A DNA stretch of 64,000 nucleotides from Hydractinia symbiolongicarpus (Eukaryota; Cnidaria; Hydrozoa; Anthoathecata; Hydractiniidae). The stretch covers positions 6,324,001-6,388,000 of the forward strand of contig NC_079886.1 of NCBI RefSeq assembly GCF_029227915.1, given 5' to 3'. This document shows, piece by piece, positions 12,457 to 23,150 of the stretch (its first letter is position 1; every line of letters begins with the position of its first letter). The position numbers were made by a program, and so were the translations under genes. The notes beneath the pieces were generated by a model. That model had not been told where the DNA came from. It made no database searches and saw only the letters and a program-made list of their open reading frames with translations.

Positions 12457-13137
12457 TCATAACTGTTCTTGACTCCATTTTAACTGTTGTTTCAATAAAT
12501 TGTTTTCCTGTAAAAGTTCATGGTATTTTGCCTTCCAGTCAATTGATTCTTCAATCTCTGGTTCTATGACTGGATCCTGTTGAGGCTCAGGAAAGGGTTC
12601 TTGGGTTTCTCTACAGTTCTTTCGTGGGGATGCTCTTGAAGCTGGTGGCTTTCGCTTTTTGGGATTTGTTGTGTTTGTTGAGCTGGCATCTAAAGCTTCA
12701 TCCTCAGTAAAGTATGGAATGACAGTCTCTTTATTTGAAAGTCTCTTTTTTGTACCCCCTGGAGGACGATAGATATCTTCTGGTCTGAAATGTTTTTCAC
12801 AAAGTACAGTTGTTTTGGTTACTTTGAAGTTGTCCTTTCCGTTTACACGTTTGATACGAGAGCACCAGTATTTGACTCTGTTTGCACTCTCAGGGAACGT
12901 AAAAAAAGATATCTTTGATGTGACTCTTTCTCCTCCTTCTTCTCTAAATGTTCTGTTATCACATCCATAAGCTGCACATTGTCTTCCAAGTGATTGTTTG
13001 TGTTTCCTTTTTGGTTTTTCATTCGATATCTCACTGTTTCCCTGCTTGCTGTCCGCCATTTTGGTTTGTTATGATTCCGTGGAACATCGCTAGCCGCGTT
13101 TTCAAATATTACGCAATAATTTATGAAAAGCCGTATT
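12446..13137. repeat. 17-bp perfect inverted repeat bracketing the THAP gene
   Basis: The sequence AATACGGCTTTTCATAA at 12446-12462 recurs as its exact reverse complement at 13121-13137. The left copy overlaps the last codon and the TGA stop of the THAP frame. The right copy lies 62 bp upstream of its ATG. Sequence outside the 17 bp does not extend the match. A chance 17-bp inverted match within 700 bp is improbable. It could be a terminal repeat of a small element, a foldback trace or a template-switch product. Confidence 0.75.
12457..13059 (-). CDS. THAP-domain zinc-finger protein, single exon
   Basis: The frame encodes 200 residues with no intron. A basic N-terminus (KPKRKHKQ) precedes a THAP C2CH zinc module: Cys28, Cys33, Cys87 and His90. 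Conserved aromatic positions follow FTFPES and KYWC, and the VIPYF motif at 113-117 corresponds to the AVPTIF box that closes the THAP fold. A Lys/Arg-rich stretch (PKKRKPP) is a plausible nuclear localisation signal. The C-terminal 27 residues are a heptad-like coiled coil typical of small THAP proteins. THAP domains bind DNA in transcription factors and in P-element-like transposases; no transposase catalytic region follows here. The gene lies between two Ral paralogs on the same strand and is bracketed by a 17-bp inverted repeat (see the 12446-13137 entry), which raises the possibility that it arrived as a retrocopy or mobile cassette. Confidence 0.85.
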   Translation of the reverse strand: MADSKQGNSEISNEKPKRKHKQSLGRQCAAYGCDNRTFREEGGERVTSKISFFTFPESANRVKYWCSRIKRVNGKDNFKVTKTTVLCEKHFRPEDIYRPPGGTKKRLSNKETVIPYFTEDEALDASSTNTTNPKKRKPPASRASPRKNCRETQEPFPEPQQDPVIEPEIEESIDWKAKYHELLQENNLLKQQLKWSQEQL

Positions 13138-14708
13138 TATCTCTGAATATAATAGTGAAATATTTTCATCTTGCGCTAAATTCTACGGTACTGATCTCGA
13201 TGCAGTAAACGACACCATTTCAGTATGGTTCTGTAGGTGAGAGGTTTTGTGTCTGCTAAATACTACACAGTAACAACAAAACATGCAATTTTACAGTTCT
13301 GTTCATAATATTTCATTCGGCGTGCATACAAAAACATTTTAAAGGAAAATTTATTTCTACATAATAACAAAGATGGAATATACAAGCAATAAAAATTCTT
13401 ACTTTTGTTTATTATAAATCAAACGTCTCGACCGTAAGAAAGGACGACCGAATTTCCGTTCTCAGAGTTTTGTGCGCATAAAAAAGATTATTCCCCTAAA
13501 AAGTAGAAATAAAAACTTTAACCAATAATTATTATAGCACACATTTTTTGTAATCGACTTTATTTAATACTTCAGTCTCAGTTACTAAAAGTAAAATTTT
13601 TACTTAAAGCTTCTTATTTGCTGATCATAATACACAAATTTTACAAGATTTCGTGTCCCACATTACGTGTTTATAAAACAGTTTTCTAAAAGACTTTTTC
13701 AAGAGTTGTTTTGTAAGTTGAGGTTGGTTGCTTAAGCCTTTCCAAATCTTCAGTCAGGCAACTTTACCTTATCAGTTGCTAAATTATTTGCCCAAATCTC
13801 AGCCGTAACTCTTCGTGTGACTAAAATATTTTTTTTTCCTTGAAATTTTGGTGTAGAGTGAGAACCTCTTTATTTTAGAATTATTTTTTATTATATACAT
13901 ATGTAATACACAATTATTGGACAGTACCTATAGTTACTGTTCCACTTGTCAAACAAGTTATACAAAAGAATGAACTTGAAGGCTAAAGAATAAAAATTCC
14001 CAAAATCAAAATTTAATATAACATCACATTAAATGATAACATACAACTGGCTACTTTTTTTAGAGAAACTTTTAAGAGACAAAATGTATATAATTTAAAA
14101 TATCCCTATATAAAAGAATGTTCGCAAAGCTAAATTCTACGAAAAAACGTCAAATTAGCGAAAGTTTTTACCCTAAGTTTCTCCGAAAAAAGCATATAAT
14201 CAACTAAAAAATGTTACGGGGTAGTCATGTTACCTAATTACAAAGGTGCCCAATAATTTAGACTTTTTGTTGACTATTTTTCGTTGTAAGCAGAGTCAAG
14301 AATTTTTGTTTTTACAATTAACACACTTTCTGCGTTAATTTTTATATTGGGTTTTTATTATCGGTGTTTTTTAAAAAGTTAAACATGGTATCTCTAAGTT
14401 GTTCCCAAAACAATAGTTTTGTGGAACATATGGTTGACCAAAAACAAACTTTATATTCATTTTCTTCTTGCATAAAAAACTAACTTTAAATAAAAGGTTT
14501 TAAAGACACAATAATTATCTTCCTAAAAGAAAGATTGGTGTTATGCTGGCCAAAATGTAAAGCAACGTAGTCATTTACAAATTAAATTTTCCACATATAA
14601 AAATTAATGGCTAAAAGGAAAAAATTTAGAATTTCAGCTGAACCACACCTTGTAATAAATATAGTATATACTCTAACGAATTCGAATGTGATTTTTTAAT
14701 ATTTCAAT
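13060..14708. other. Spacer between THAP gene and conventional Ral gene
   Basis: AT-rich sequence that should contain the THAP promoter (near 13060-13300) and the 3' UTR of the conventional Ral gene (below 14709). Fragments resembling the GCGAAAG-type repeat occur near 14125-14165. No coding exon is seen. Confidence 0.4.
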
Positions 14709-17700
14709 TTATAAAATAACACATTTCTTCTTCTTTTTCTTCTTCTTATCGTTTGTTTTAGCGCCTGGCTTGTTGTCCTCTTTTTTTCTTGACTGGATAA
14801 TTTCCATCAAATCGTGAAACGCTTTATCAACATTTTCCTTGGTTTTCGCAGATGTTTCTAAATACGGGACTTTCCATTCACTTGCTCTTGCTTCACCATC
14901 TTCTTTAGACACTTGACGTTTATCTGCTAAATCTACCTTATTCGCTACAAGTATAAATGGTATATTTTCCTCCGTTTCACCTTTCACACGTAAGATTTGT
15001 TCGCGAAAGTCAGTAGCATTGGCAAATGATTCTGGTTCGCATACACTATATACACATAAAAATCCTTCTCCACTACGAAAATAGTTGTCTCTAATAGCGG
15101 CATAGTCTTCCTGGCCGGCAGTATCCAAAATATCAACTTGACATTCCTCGCCACCTACTGTCACTTTTTTTCGATAGCTGTCTGCTTTCGTAGGTTCGTA
15201 ATCTTCAACAAACTAGAAAGATAAAATTGGAGGATAAAATTTATATAAATTTACCACTCCAGTTATGAAAGAGCATTGGAAAATATAGCATTGGGTATTA
15301 CCCTAAAAAGGTAAAGAGCCTGTACATATCACGGTTAAATGGGTAAAATCGATGTTCAACTGATGTTATTCAACAAGCTTTTAATTTAAATTTTTCTTCT
15401 AATTTCAGAATATTTGCACTTCACATCAAGTAGTAGCATATTCTAACAGACATAAGCAAAGTTTTAATGTACATCCCTTAAAGATTGCTAATGACAGAAA
15501 TTATCAAAATGGCACAAGGTTATAGCAAACTGGATTGGATTGGCATTAGTAAAATCTACAACCAGCTTTTGACTAGAAAATCGTCTAGACATTTTCATTA
15601 CTACCACATTTCCTTGACATGCGTATTTATACAATTGTTTAGAAACAAAAGAACCAAGAAAACGGTATAGCTCAATGCTTTTATGACAGTTCAAATAATA
15701 TGCTATTCTCTTGCTAAAAATGGTATAAAACTAGTTGTATGCAACAAAATATGAAAGAAAATCAAGATCTGAACAATATTCTCCAAGTCATATTGTAGTA
15801 GAACTACTTTGTTTATCACTAACATACTGCCTGGCAGTGAGTGGGGTTCGATCCGCGGTCCCCAGAACTGGAAGCCGCAGACGAACCCACTACACTACGA
15901 GAATGAAATATGTGCTATGATAAATATTCACCTATGTATACACACCATCCGGATAAACTATCTGAGTTCATCACTAACATATTACCGCACGTAGTGTAGT
16001 GGGTTTGTCTGCTGCTCCCAGTTCATCTACAATATGACTTACACGCATTATACTCGCCCGTCATGATCAGAGGTCTGATTTGGGTGAAGCATTCTCTGTT
16101 GAGAATGAAATATGGATGTGCTATAATAAATATTCACGTATGAATATTCTCCAAACAGTACTCAAAAATGATGTATTCCTTTACCCTTTAAAGTATCAAA
16201 TATAGGACATGAAGACACCACTGTGGTGAACATCGATTAGCACACTAGGATGGGAGTGACCTACTCAAAATATCCATATGTAAATAGATGTGCATATTTT
16301 ACATAGCTATAGCCCTATAAATGTCAAGGGATATATACCTCAGGTCAATTTAGACATCGTTAAACCGATTTTGGGCAAAAAGAGATAAAAACTGTGTTAC
16401 TTCTTGTAATGATCGATAGTAAAAAAATGGGGTAGTGACAGTTCTAGATTTTGTACATTTACTTTAAAATATTCACTGTTTAACATAATACTGAATCCAA
16501 ACAAATTGAGTTTCTCGTTTCCTTAAAAATAATTTAAGGCATTACCAATGCCCAAAGTAATTTTCTGGATTAACTCCTGACCCTGTCTATTATTTCCAGG
16601 AGAGGCCATGACTTAGGTGGGGAGCTACACAGACCAGACATTTCCCTACAACATTCAACAACCCTGACAGTGTGCCTATGGTTACGTTCACTCGTCCTCA
16701 CTGAAACACTGCCAAGGGGAATCGAACCCTGGTCTCCTGCACAAAGTGCAAGAGTTATAGCCACTAAGCCACCATGCCACAAACATGCACCAAAGGAACT
16801 GAAATACTAATAAAAGTAACAATACTATTAGGGGTTTAATAAATATTAGGGGTCTAATATTAGTATTAGACCCCTAATACTGGTGTTGCCGCTGCACACG
16901 TTATTCAGAATGAAGAGTAATTTAGTTTAAATTTAAGTTTCTATAGATGACTTGCTATCTTAATAAATTTTTTGTTTTTATTTTTTTGGCAGGCAAAATA
17001 AAGCAATTCAATTGGCTATTACTTCTTTTTAGAAGATCTGATTAGTTAAAAAACTCTTTGCCTGTGGAAAAAATGTAAACAAAGCTTATAGTAAGTCATC
17101 TATACAGGCACTTGCTAGAACCTCACGCAGTGTTTCAATAGAATCAAGAGAGTTGGTTCTCCTTCTGTATTAATATAGCACTGAGTAGCGCAGCGCAGTC
17201 CCCTATCGAAATAACATTCGGACGTAACAACCGTAATTCAGAGGACCGCTGAAAAGGTAAATGGTGGATATTGTCAGTCAGGGATAACAGCAAATTAGGC
17301 TATCACGTCAAATTAGGATAGTAGCTTAGTTAAGAGATTTTCCATGGACTAGTTAGGAGATTATCTCCTATTGAGATGTGTTTTCTTCTTTTACGATTAT
17401 CTCAACAACCACGTCTGGTAGCGCCATCTTTTTTCGGAGTTTTGTTGCTTATTACATCATCTTCGTTCAAGCAAAATGTTTTATAGTTTGCTATACGGGA
17501 CTAAAAATTATATGTCAAGTCATTGGATCGGCTAATTAGACGAGAAATAGTCTATTTAGGCTACACACCACCACGTTGAAAATATGCGAGCGGGAAATTT
17601 GGCCTTTTCCAGAAGCAACCATGGCCGTAAAACAAAAAAGCCGTAACACAGCGCATGCGTTCTTAATCAATACAAACTAAACGCTATACCTTCTGACAGT

Positions 17701-17977
17701 TCAAATAATAAAGAAAAATATATTTGGACCATCAAAAGGAGGTTCTATAGAACTGTTTTTAGTTAATAAAATCATGCAACAGAACACCGATAAGTAGCAA
17801 AAACCATGTTAATAGCTTAATTAGGAGAGATAAAAAAAATGATAAGTTATTGCTACGGGTGTCTCTTCTTCTTACCTCGTCATACATAAACTGCAAGGTC
17901 AATGCTGATTTGCCAACTCCCCCACTCCCCACCATTATTATCTTGTGTACACCAGCTGTCTTTTCCTTTGGAGGCAT
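14709..17977 (-). CDS. Ral-type small GTPase, conventional copy (2 exons)
   Basis: Exon 1 is 17876-17977 and exon 2 is 14709-15212, joined by a phase-0 intron of 2,663 bp at exactly the same codon (after MYDE) as in the paralog at 10279-11486. The product is 201 residues. The P-loop region [20 protein letters not shown] and the effector loop [16 protein letters not shown] match vertebrate Ral almost exactly. [21 protein letters not shown] (switch II), NKVD and ETSAKT are intact. The C-terminus is eight lysines followed by CVIL, a geranylgeranylation-type CaaX box. The function expected from the family is GTP-dependent control of exocyst-mediated secretion and endocytosis at the plasma membrane. 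The large intron has taken up several SINE-type repeats. This copy probably keeps the ancestral role. Confidence 0.93.
15770..16165. repeat. Composite tRNA-derived SINE-like repeat, two opposed heads
   Basis: On the minus strand at about 15833-15901 there is a tRNA-like polymerase III promoter: a box A-like TAGTGTAGTGGGTTCGTC and, about 40 bp on, a box B-like GGATCGAACCC. On the plus strand at about 15994-16030 the box A half recurs (GTAGTGTAGTGGGTTTGTC) without a good box B. Flanking words also repeat directly: GAGAATGAAATATG followed by ATAAATATTCAC occurs at about 15899 and again at about 16101. Acceptor stems cannot be formed, so this is a SINE relic and not a tRNA gene. It lies in the intron of the Ral gene at 14709-17977. 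Confidence 0.6.
16284..16792 (-). mobile_element. tRNA-derived SINE copy, interrupted by a second repeat
   Basis: Read on the minus strand, 16792-16575 starts with a tRNA-like head: box A around GGCTTAGTGGCTATAAC, then GGAGACCAGGGTTCGATTCC with box B. The body ends CTCCTGGAAATAATAGACAGGGT. The 3' tail of the same family (TATCCC, then GCTATGTAAAATATGCACATCTAT) reappears only at about 16345-16284. The roughly 230 bp between (16346-16574) is therefore an insertion into the SINE. Part of that insert is itself repeated at 25415-25530. The intact order can be read from the copy at 22534-22888. Confidence 0.7.
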
Positions 17978-20211
17978 CTTGCTATTTTACAAAAACCTTA
18001 TTGCAAATATGTAAAAGTTAAGTGTAAATAATAGCTAACTAAAACATAAATAAATCCAGTCCACAAACACAAGTGACAAAGTTTGATTTGATAAGTGTGT
18101 TTTGGCTTCGCCTTCTTGTCCCTTTCCTGTATGCCTCGTTTTCACAATTTCGGGTGTTTACTTTCTGAACGAGCTGAGCGCGTGTAATAGATGCGGGTAG
18201 AAAACTACCCGCGTGTAAAACGCTTGTAGTGTTTGTGCACCTCTGTTCTACGTGGTAAAAGCACTGAGGGCGCTATAAAGACAATGTCTGTTATACAACT
18301 ACTTTATAACTGACAAAAAGTTCTCAGGAACAACCTCGAGATCACCTTTTTCTCTTCGCTCGTTGATTGCCACTAAAATCTCAAAATCTTCCACTATGCC
18401 TAAGCCACCCACTTTGGAAGTTGTGGCGCCGCACCTTGAAATGGAATGAAAAATGTTGTTATAAGCGACGTGAGGTATGCAAAGTAAAAGTGGGTGAAAT
18501 TTACGGAGATTTTTGCATCCGCACACAAAAGTATTATGTCTCCCCAATAACCGACATTATTCACCACAATTTTGAGCTATTCTTGTGCAAACATAATACC
18601 TTTAATAAGCCTTTGGGTCAACCTGTGGTGATCGCCTTTAATCTGGCGTAAATTCGTGGCAACGTTGTTGCTCTTATTATCTGGTAAAGCTGAGAAAATA
18701 AAAATCCTTAATACACACTGAAATAATAATATGCTGGAAAATAAACAAAATCTTCTAAAAGCACAAATAGTGGATAAGTAAATTAGAAAAAAAGAAATTC
18801 ATAAAAAAATCTTCCATCATATTCTATGCCTAAATATAGGCTTTCAATGGACAATAAATTAACAAATGATTAGGAATCTGCTCAATTATTTATTCTATTC
18901 TTGTCAAGTATGTCAAGTTCTGAACTTGCTAGGAAATTTGAAAATCCGAAATTTCCAAAAAAACATTTTTAAGCCTGTACTGTAATTTATCCGAAAATAC
19001 AACTAAAATGAATATTTTTGGCCAAAATTGATTGATGAAATCCCGCATTCTGACTCTCTCACTGACGAAACGCATGTTAAGCGCATAGGACAAACCGTAA
19101 AATTTATTCTCACCGTTTTTAAGTAGCTTACTAAATACCCACCTATATCAAACGTCTTAAATCCATCCAATGCACGACTTGGCATAACATTTAAAGCACA
19201 AGAATATCATAGTAAACCAAGCCACGAGTACTCAAAAAGCTGACACTGCAACGTATCCTAGAAAAGTTATCTCGTCAGTGTTTAACTTTAGCAGACTTAG
19301 GAAGGTAGGAGCAAAGGTGCTACGGAAGTCATTTTGACAGCGTTGGATTTAACTATTTGCGCGCAGCAAATAGTTCGTTACGAAGTAGTATCTTTATGTT
19401 TTTTTTTGTTTTTCTTAGGATTGAATTTCTACATTCCTGGCCATGAAAACTTAACTTCGGTTTGATATGGAATTTTATGGCATTGTTTATTTCATAGGGC
19501 ACTGTGATATGACCTTCAGGAGTAGTGATAGCACAAATACCCTCCATTTGACGGCAATTTTTTAGTTAAAATAATTGTAAATTTAAATTCCGCTGTATTT
19601 AATTTAATTCTGACGACAGTATAAAACTTGGGACTATTTTTTTAATCATATCACAGCAACCTCGTTTCCAGGGCGTTTTGCCTTGTTGATGAAATTGATA
19701 GCGGCGAAAAATTGTTAGTCACTCCATAATAACGGTTCAGGGGCCACAACATCCTGGGATCGAGGTTGATGTCACAGAAATACGTGTTAAAAATTGTCTC
19801 TGTCGAAACTCAGATTTTCTGACATCTTGGATAGTAACCATGGTAGATGCCATTTCTAATGCTGATATTTTTAAAGTCGCATGATACAATACATTTAACT
19901 GATAGTCTGTAAACTATTTTTACAAATACTGTAGAACAAAAATTTGTAAGGGGTTCCATCTTAAGGACTTTCCGAGTGTATAAATTTGGAAAGTTGAAAT
20001 ATAAACCAAATTTCCAAAATAAAAATAAAAAAACATGATTACTGTCGCGAAATCATTCGGTATCACACTAAAGACAAGATGTTATTATTTGTACGTATCT
20101 TGAGTCCTAATGTAGTGGTTCTGCCGAAGAAATTTCTGTTCATCAAATTTTTCTATTATAGTCAAATGGGATTCTCATCACATCACTAACCAGCATGGAG
20201 TTAACTTAGGA
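17978..20211. other. Intergenic region upstream of the conventional Ral gene
   Basis: The promoter of the Ral gene at 14709-17977 should lie at its left end, just above 17977. A copy of the dispersed repeat described at 960-1033 occupies about 18374-18441. Short open frames at 18299-18651 overlap that repeat and are not convincing genes. No splice-supported coding exon is visible in the rest. Confidence 0.45.
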
Positions 20212-20682
20212 TCAAATAGCTTTAAGGGCACCTGCTAAATCAATCCCAAGTAGTAGTTCTGATAAATCATGGAGATATCTTGCAACCTCTATTCCATGAC
20301 CAGTTGTCTCTTTTTGTATATCTGACAGTAAATAGGCGCTACGTAAGAGAGAAAAGCCCTGCGGACGAAGTTGGACATTTACATGGGTATATATATATAG
20401 TTTCCCATTGATTGTTGGTGCGCAGCTTTTACTCTGGTATGGGAAAACAAGGGCAGTAATTTGAGTGAATTTATACTCAGTTGGTTTTATTTGACAGTGC
20501 CTGGTAATTCTGCCCCGATGCAAACCTTTAAATATCAAAAATCGGTTGCTTTTATGGCCGTTGGTGTAGCTGTTCTGGAATTCTGGAAAATTTAAAGAAA
20601 AATCCTTAAAGTAATGTTCACAAAATGAAATTCTCCGAAACTTTCTGCGTTTAAAGCAGATAAAATATATTTTAGTACACAT
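20212..20682 (-). CDS. Unrecognised ORF or terminal exon, 156 codons
   Basis: The open frame encodes 156 residues and ends in LLLGIDLAGALKAI. That is long for chance in DNA this AT-rich, where stops are frequent. The N-terminal third is Lys/Phe-rich and unconvincing. The last 48 residues, after a possible splice acceptor (CTTCGTCCGCAG on the minus strand, near 20360), are more protein-like, with GHGIEVARYLHDLSELL forming an amphipathic helix pattern. I do not recognise a family. It may be the last exon of a minus-strand gene, a decayed exon or part of a transposable element; the retroelement relic just to its right favours the last. Confidence 0.3.
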   Translation of the reverse strand: MCTKIYFICFKRRKFRRISFCEHYFKDFSLNFPEFQNSYTNGHKSNRFLIFKGLHRGRITRHCQIKPTEYKFTQITALVFPYQSKSCAPTINGKLYIYTHVNVQLRPQGFSLLRSAYLLSDIQKETTGHGIEVARYLHDLSELLLGIDLAGALKAI

Positions 20683-20972
20683 TTTTAGGGAACGTCAAAG
20701 GGTTAAAGTAAACCATGACTTTCACAGGATAAATAAAAACATTAGACTCTGTCGTCGGTTTAAAATCACACATACACGTAACTTTAGCGAGCATACCTTT
20801 GTTTTATTTACACCGGGTGAAGCTAAACTTCAACAGAGAAACAACCCAGTCAAAAACAGAAAATGTGCAGACGCAATAATTAAGTGCGTGCTTTTGTGCA
20901 TGAACCTTGAACACAACTAAGGTGCACCGAAACTATCCAAAAATAAAAGCATAAATTAACGAGCGCAATTTA

Positions 20973-21520
20973 ATGACGTGTAAAACCTTTTTGAGAGGAG
21001 TAAGCGGATTTATAATCAACATATACAAAAATTGCATATCACAAATAGTAAAGGAGATATGCCATGAAGTTATTGTGGAACCGCTTCTACACCATTTGGC
21101 CGGTAGAAAATTTGAAGTGCACTCAACAACGCAAGAACTGTTGCGGCAAAAGGATTTTGAGTGGGGATACAAATGGGGTACGCAGATGCAAGAAGGGTTA
21201 TTTGACCCATTAACATGGATGTTATAACGATCGGACATTTCAAGTTGTGCATTAAGACGAACAAAAACAATTAATGCACGAATTTCTGATGTTGAGTATA
21301 GCTCGTTTACACCGCTAGTATTTTCATGTTTTGAAGTATTGTCAAGAAAATGCACTCGTGTTTATTTGCATGGCCGCTGATTTGATTGCCGAAAAGCGTA
21401 ATGTTTCAAAATCCTCTGTTAGCGATGTAGACTCGATTGGATTTTGCTTTCGATGCTATTGTGTGGCAGGATAACACGGTCGATGTACGAAAAAACATAA
21501 AATATAGATCGAGATTGCGA
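20973..21520 (+). pseudogene. Decayed retroelement-type ORF (frameshifted)
   Basis: The plus strand encodes VKEICHEVIVEPLLHHLAG near 21040-21105. After frame changes it gives YSSFTPLVFSCFEVLSRKCT (about 21297-21355) and then ADLIAEKRNVSKSSV in the next frame (about 21374-21420). This succession resembles a protein segment found many times in cnidarian genomes next to reverse transcriptases: a Cys-His-Asp-Val-x-x-Glu-Pro stretch, a FTPLVFS stretch and a LAxLIAxKR stretch. I am recalling that family from general knowledge and did not search for it. At least one frameshift and several stops show that the copy is dead. The frame on the opposite strand is a shadow. Confidence 0.5.
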
Positions 21521-22494
21521 TGCTGTCGTGCAGAAAAACAAAATTAAAGATCGTTAAGAGAGTCGTGAGATGTAAAAAACTTATAGTGTTTTTAATGATG
21601 TTATCTTCCCCGTATAATGTCTCCTGTCCTTTTAATTGTAAATGTCTTCCAAAAATTATTGTTTAATAATATAGGAAAGACCTTATTTCGTGTTTTCATC
21701 TGTTTTCAACCAACCTTATCCCCGGGACTATTTGCTTCTTGACGGTCCTGCGCTTTCTGATAATTGTCAAGGAGCCCTGGGTGGAAGGCCGAGGTTTTTT
21801 TGTTTTGTTTTTAGCCCGTGACCCTGTTATGAGAAAAAAAAATTGTTAGCTAACAGTGTAACGTCACGACGAAGTGACAACAGAAGTAAGTATGTCGAGA
21901 TTGTCGGTTTGTATTATAGCTTCAGCGACTTCGTTATTTTTAAGAAAGACACTTGTGTGTTCAGGGGTGAGGCAAATAGGTATAGATTTTTGATCCACCT
22001 CACTCCCATAGTTCCCGTCATTACTGTACTAAACCTTAAGAAAATTGACATAAAACTAAAATTTGGCAAAAAAAAAAGTAGCTAGCTAATGTGACAGCTA
22101 ATGTGAAGAGCACACTTACCTTCCACATTCACTGCTTAAATTTTGTAAAGAATGACCGCACTTCATTCACTCGTGTTTAACTAAGGCTTCTGTTAACGTC
22201 ATTTTGACCAACGTGCCTAGCCCTGCTTGTGTCCTAAGGCCAGCATAAAAAATATATTATGTTTGTGTCCTCTGACCGACTCACTATTGGTAATCAAAAC
22301 CCAAGTTGATAAGTCGTAAAAAGCCCAGAATTTTTTTTCGATCCCAATGCAATATAAGGTCACAAAATTTGGTTTACCCCAACTCTTAAATAGGGTGAAC
22401 GATTTCATATTTTTCATTGTTTACAGAAGGAAGAGAAAATTCGTCTCACATGAATTCACTGCTGCCGCAATTTCAATGTTTTAGTAAATAAGAT

Positions 22495-23150
22495 AATTTT
22501 CCTCTTGATGGTGATTCAACATGGGCGAGTGAAGATAGATAGATAGATAGATGCGCATATTTTACATGGCTAGCCTCACAAATATCGAGGGATATACCCT
22601 GTCTATTATTTCCAGGAGGGGCCATGGCTTAGATGGAGAGTCCTAGAGTATTTAATGCTCATTTTGAGCGACGCAGACCCAATTAGGGCCCGCGCTCTAC
22701 TAGACAACTCCCGGCAACATCCAACGGCCCACACAGTGTGCCATCTTCCCAATTTCCCTCACATGGCTTGGGCTAACCCGGGGCTATGGTAACATTCACT
22801 CGCCCATGTTGAATCGCTGTCAAGAGGAATCGAACCCCGGTCTCCCGCACAGAGTACGAGAGCTATAACCACTAATCTACGGCGCCATAGTGAATGTTAC
22901 CATAGCCGCAGGTTAACCCAAGCCATGTGAGGGAAATTGAGGAGATGGCACACTGTGTGGGCGGTTGGATGTTGTCGGGAGTTGTCTATTAGAGCACGGG
23001 CCCTAATTGGGTTTGCGTAGCTCAAAATGAGCATTAAATACTCTAGGACTCTCCATCTAAGCCATGCCCCCTCCTGGAAATAATCGACAGGGTATATCCC
23101 TCAATATTTGTGAGGCTAGCCATGTAAAATATACACATCTATCATCTACG
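22495..23150. mobile_element. SINE inserted inside an opposite-strand SINE
   Basis: A minus-strand SINE fills about 22534-22888. On that strand it begins with a tRNA-like head (box A-like TAGATTAGTGGTTATAGC, box B GGTTCGATTCC after GCGGGAGACCGG, very like animal tRNA-Asp or tRNA-Glu). It continues through a roughly 200-bp body and ends in an ATCT tetranucleotide tail. Plus-strand SINE sequence flanks it on both sides: CCTCTTGATGGTGATTCAAC up to 22533, continuing at 22889 as AGTGAATGTTACCATAGCC and on to about 23145. The hexamer AGTGAA is present at both junctions, as expected for a target-site duplication. The two bodies together form a large inverted repeat with arms of about 250 bp. The outer copy is truncated 5' of its box B. 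Confidence 0.8.

Noticed and set aside
15833-15901. Second tRNA gene candidate on the minus strand
   Set aside because: Box A and box B are present without a cloverleaf; the flanks are repeated locally, as in a SINE.
20933-21355. 140-codon minus-strand frame
   Set aside because: It lies antisense to the more convincing retroelement relic and has no recognisable motif.
22805-22890. tRNA gene candidate on the minus strand
   Set aside because: Box A and box B are good, but acceptor and anticodon arms do not pair properly and SINE body and tail sequence follow, so it is a SINE head.
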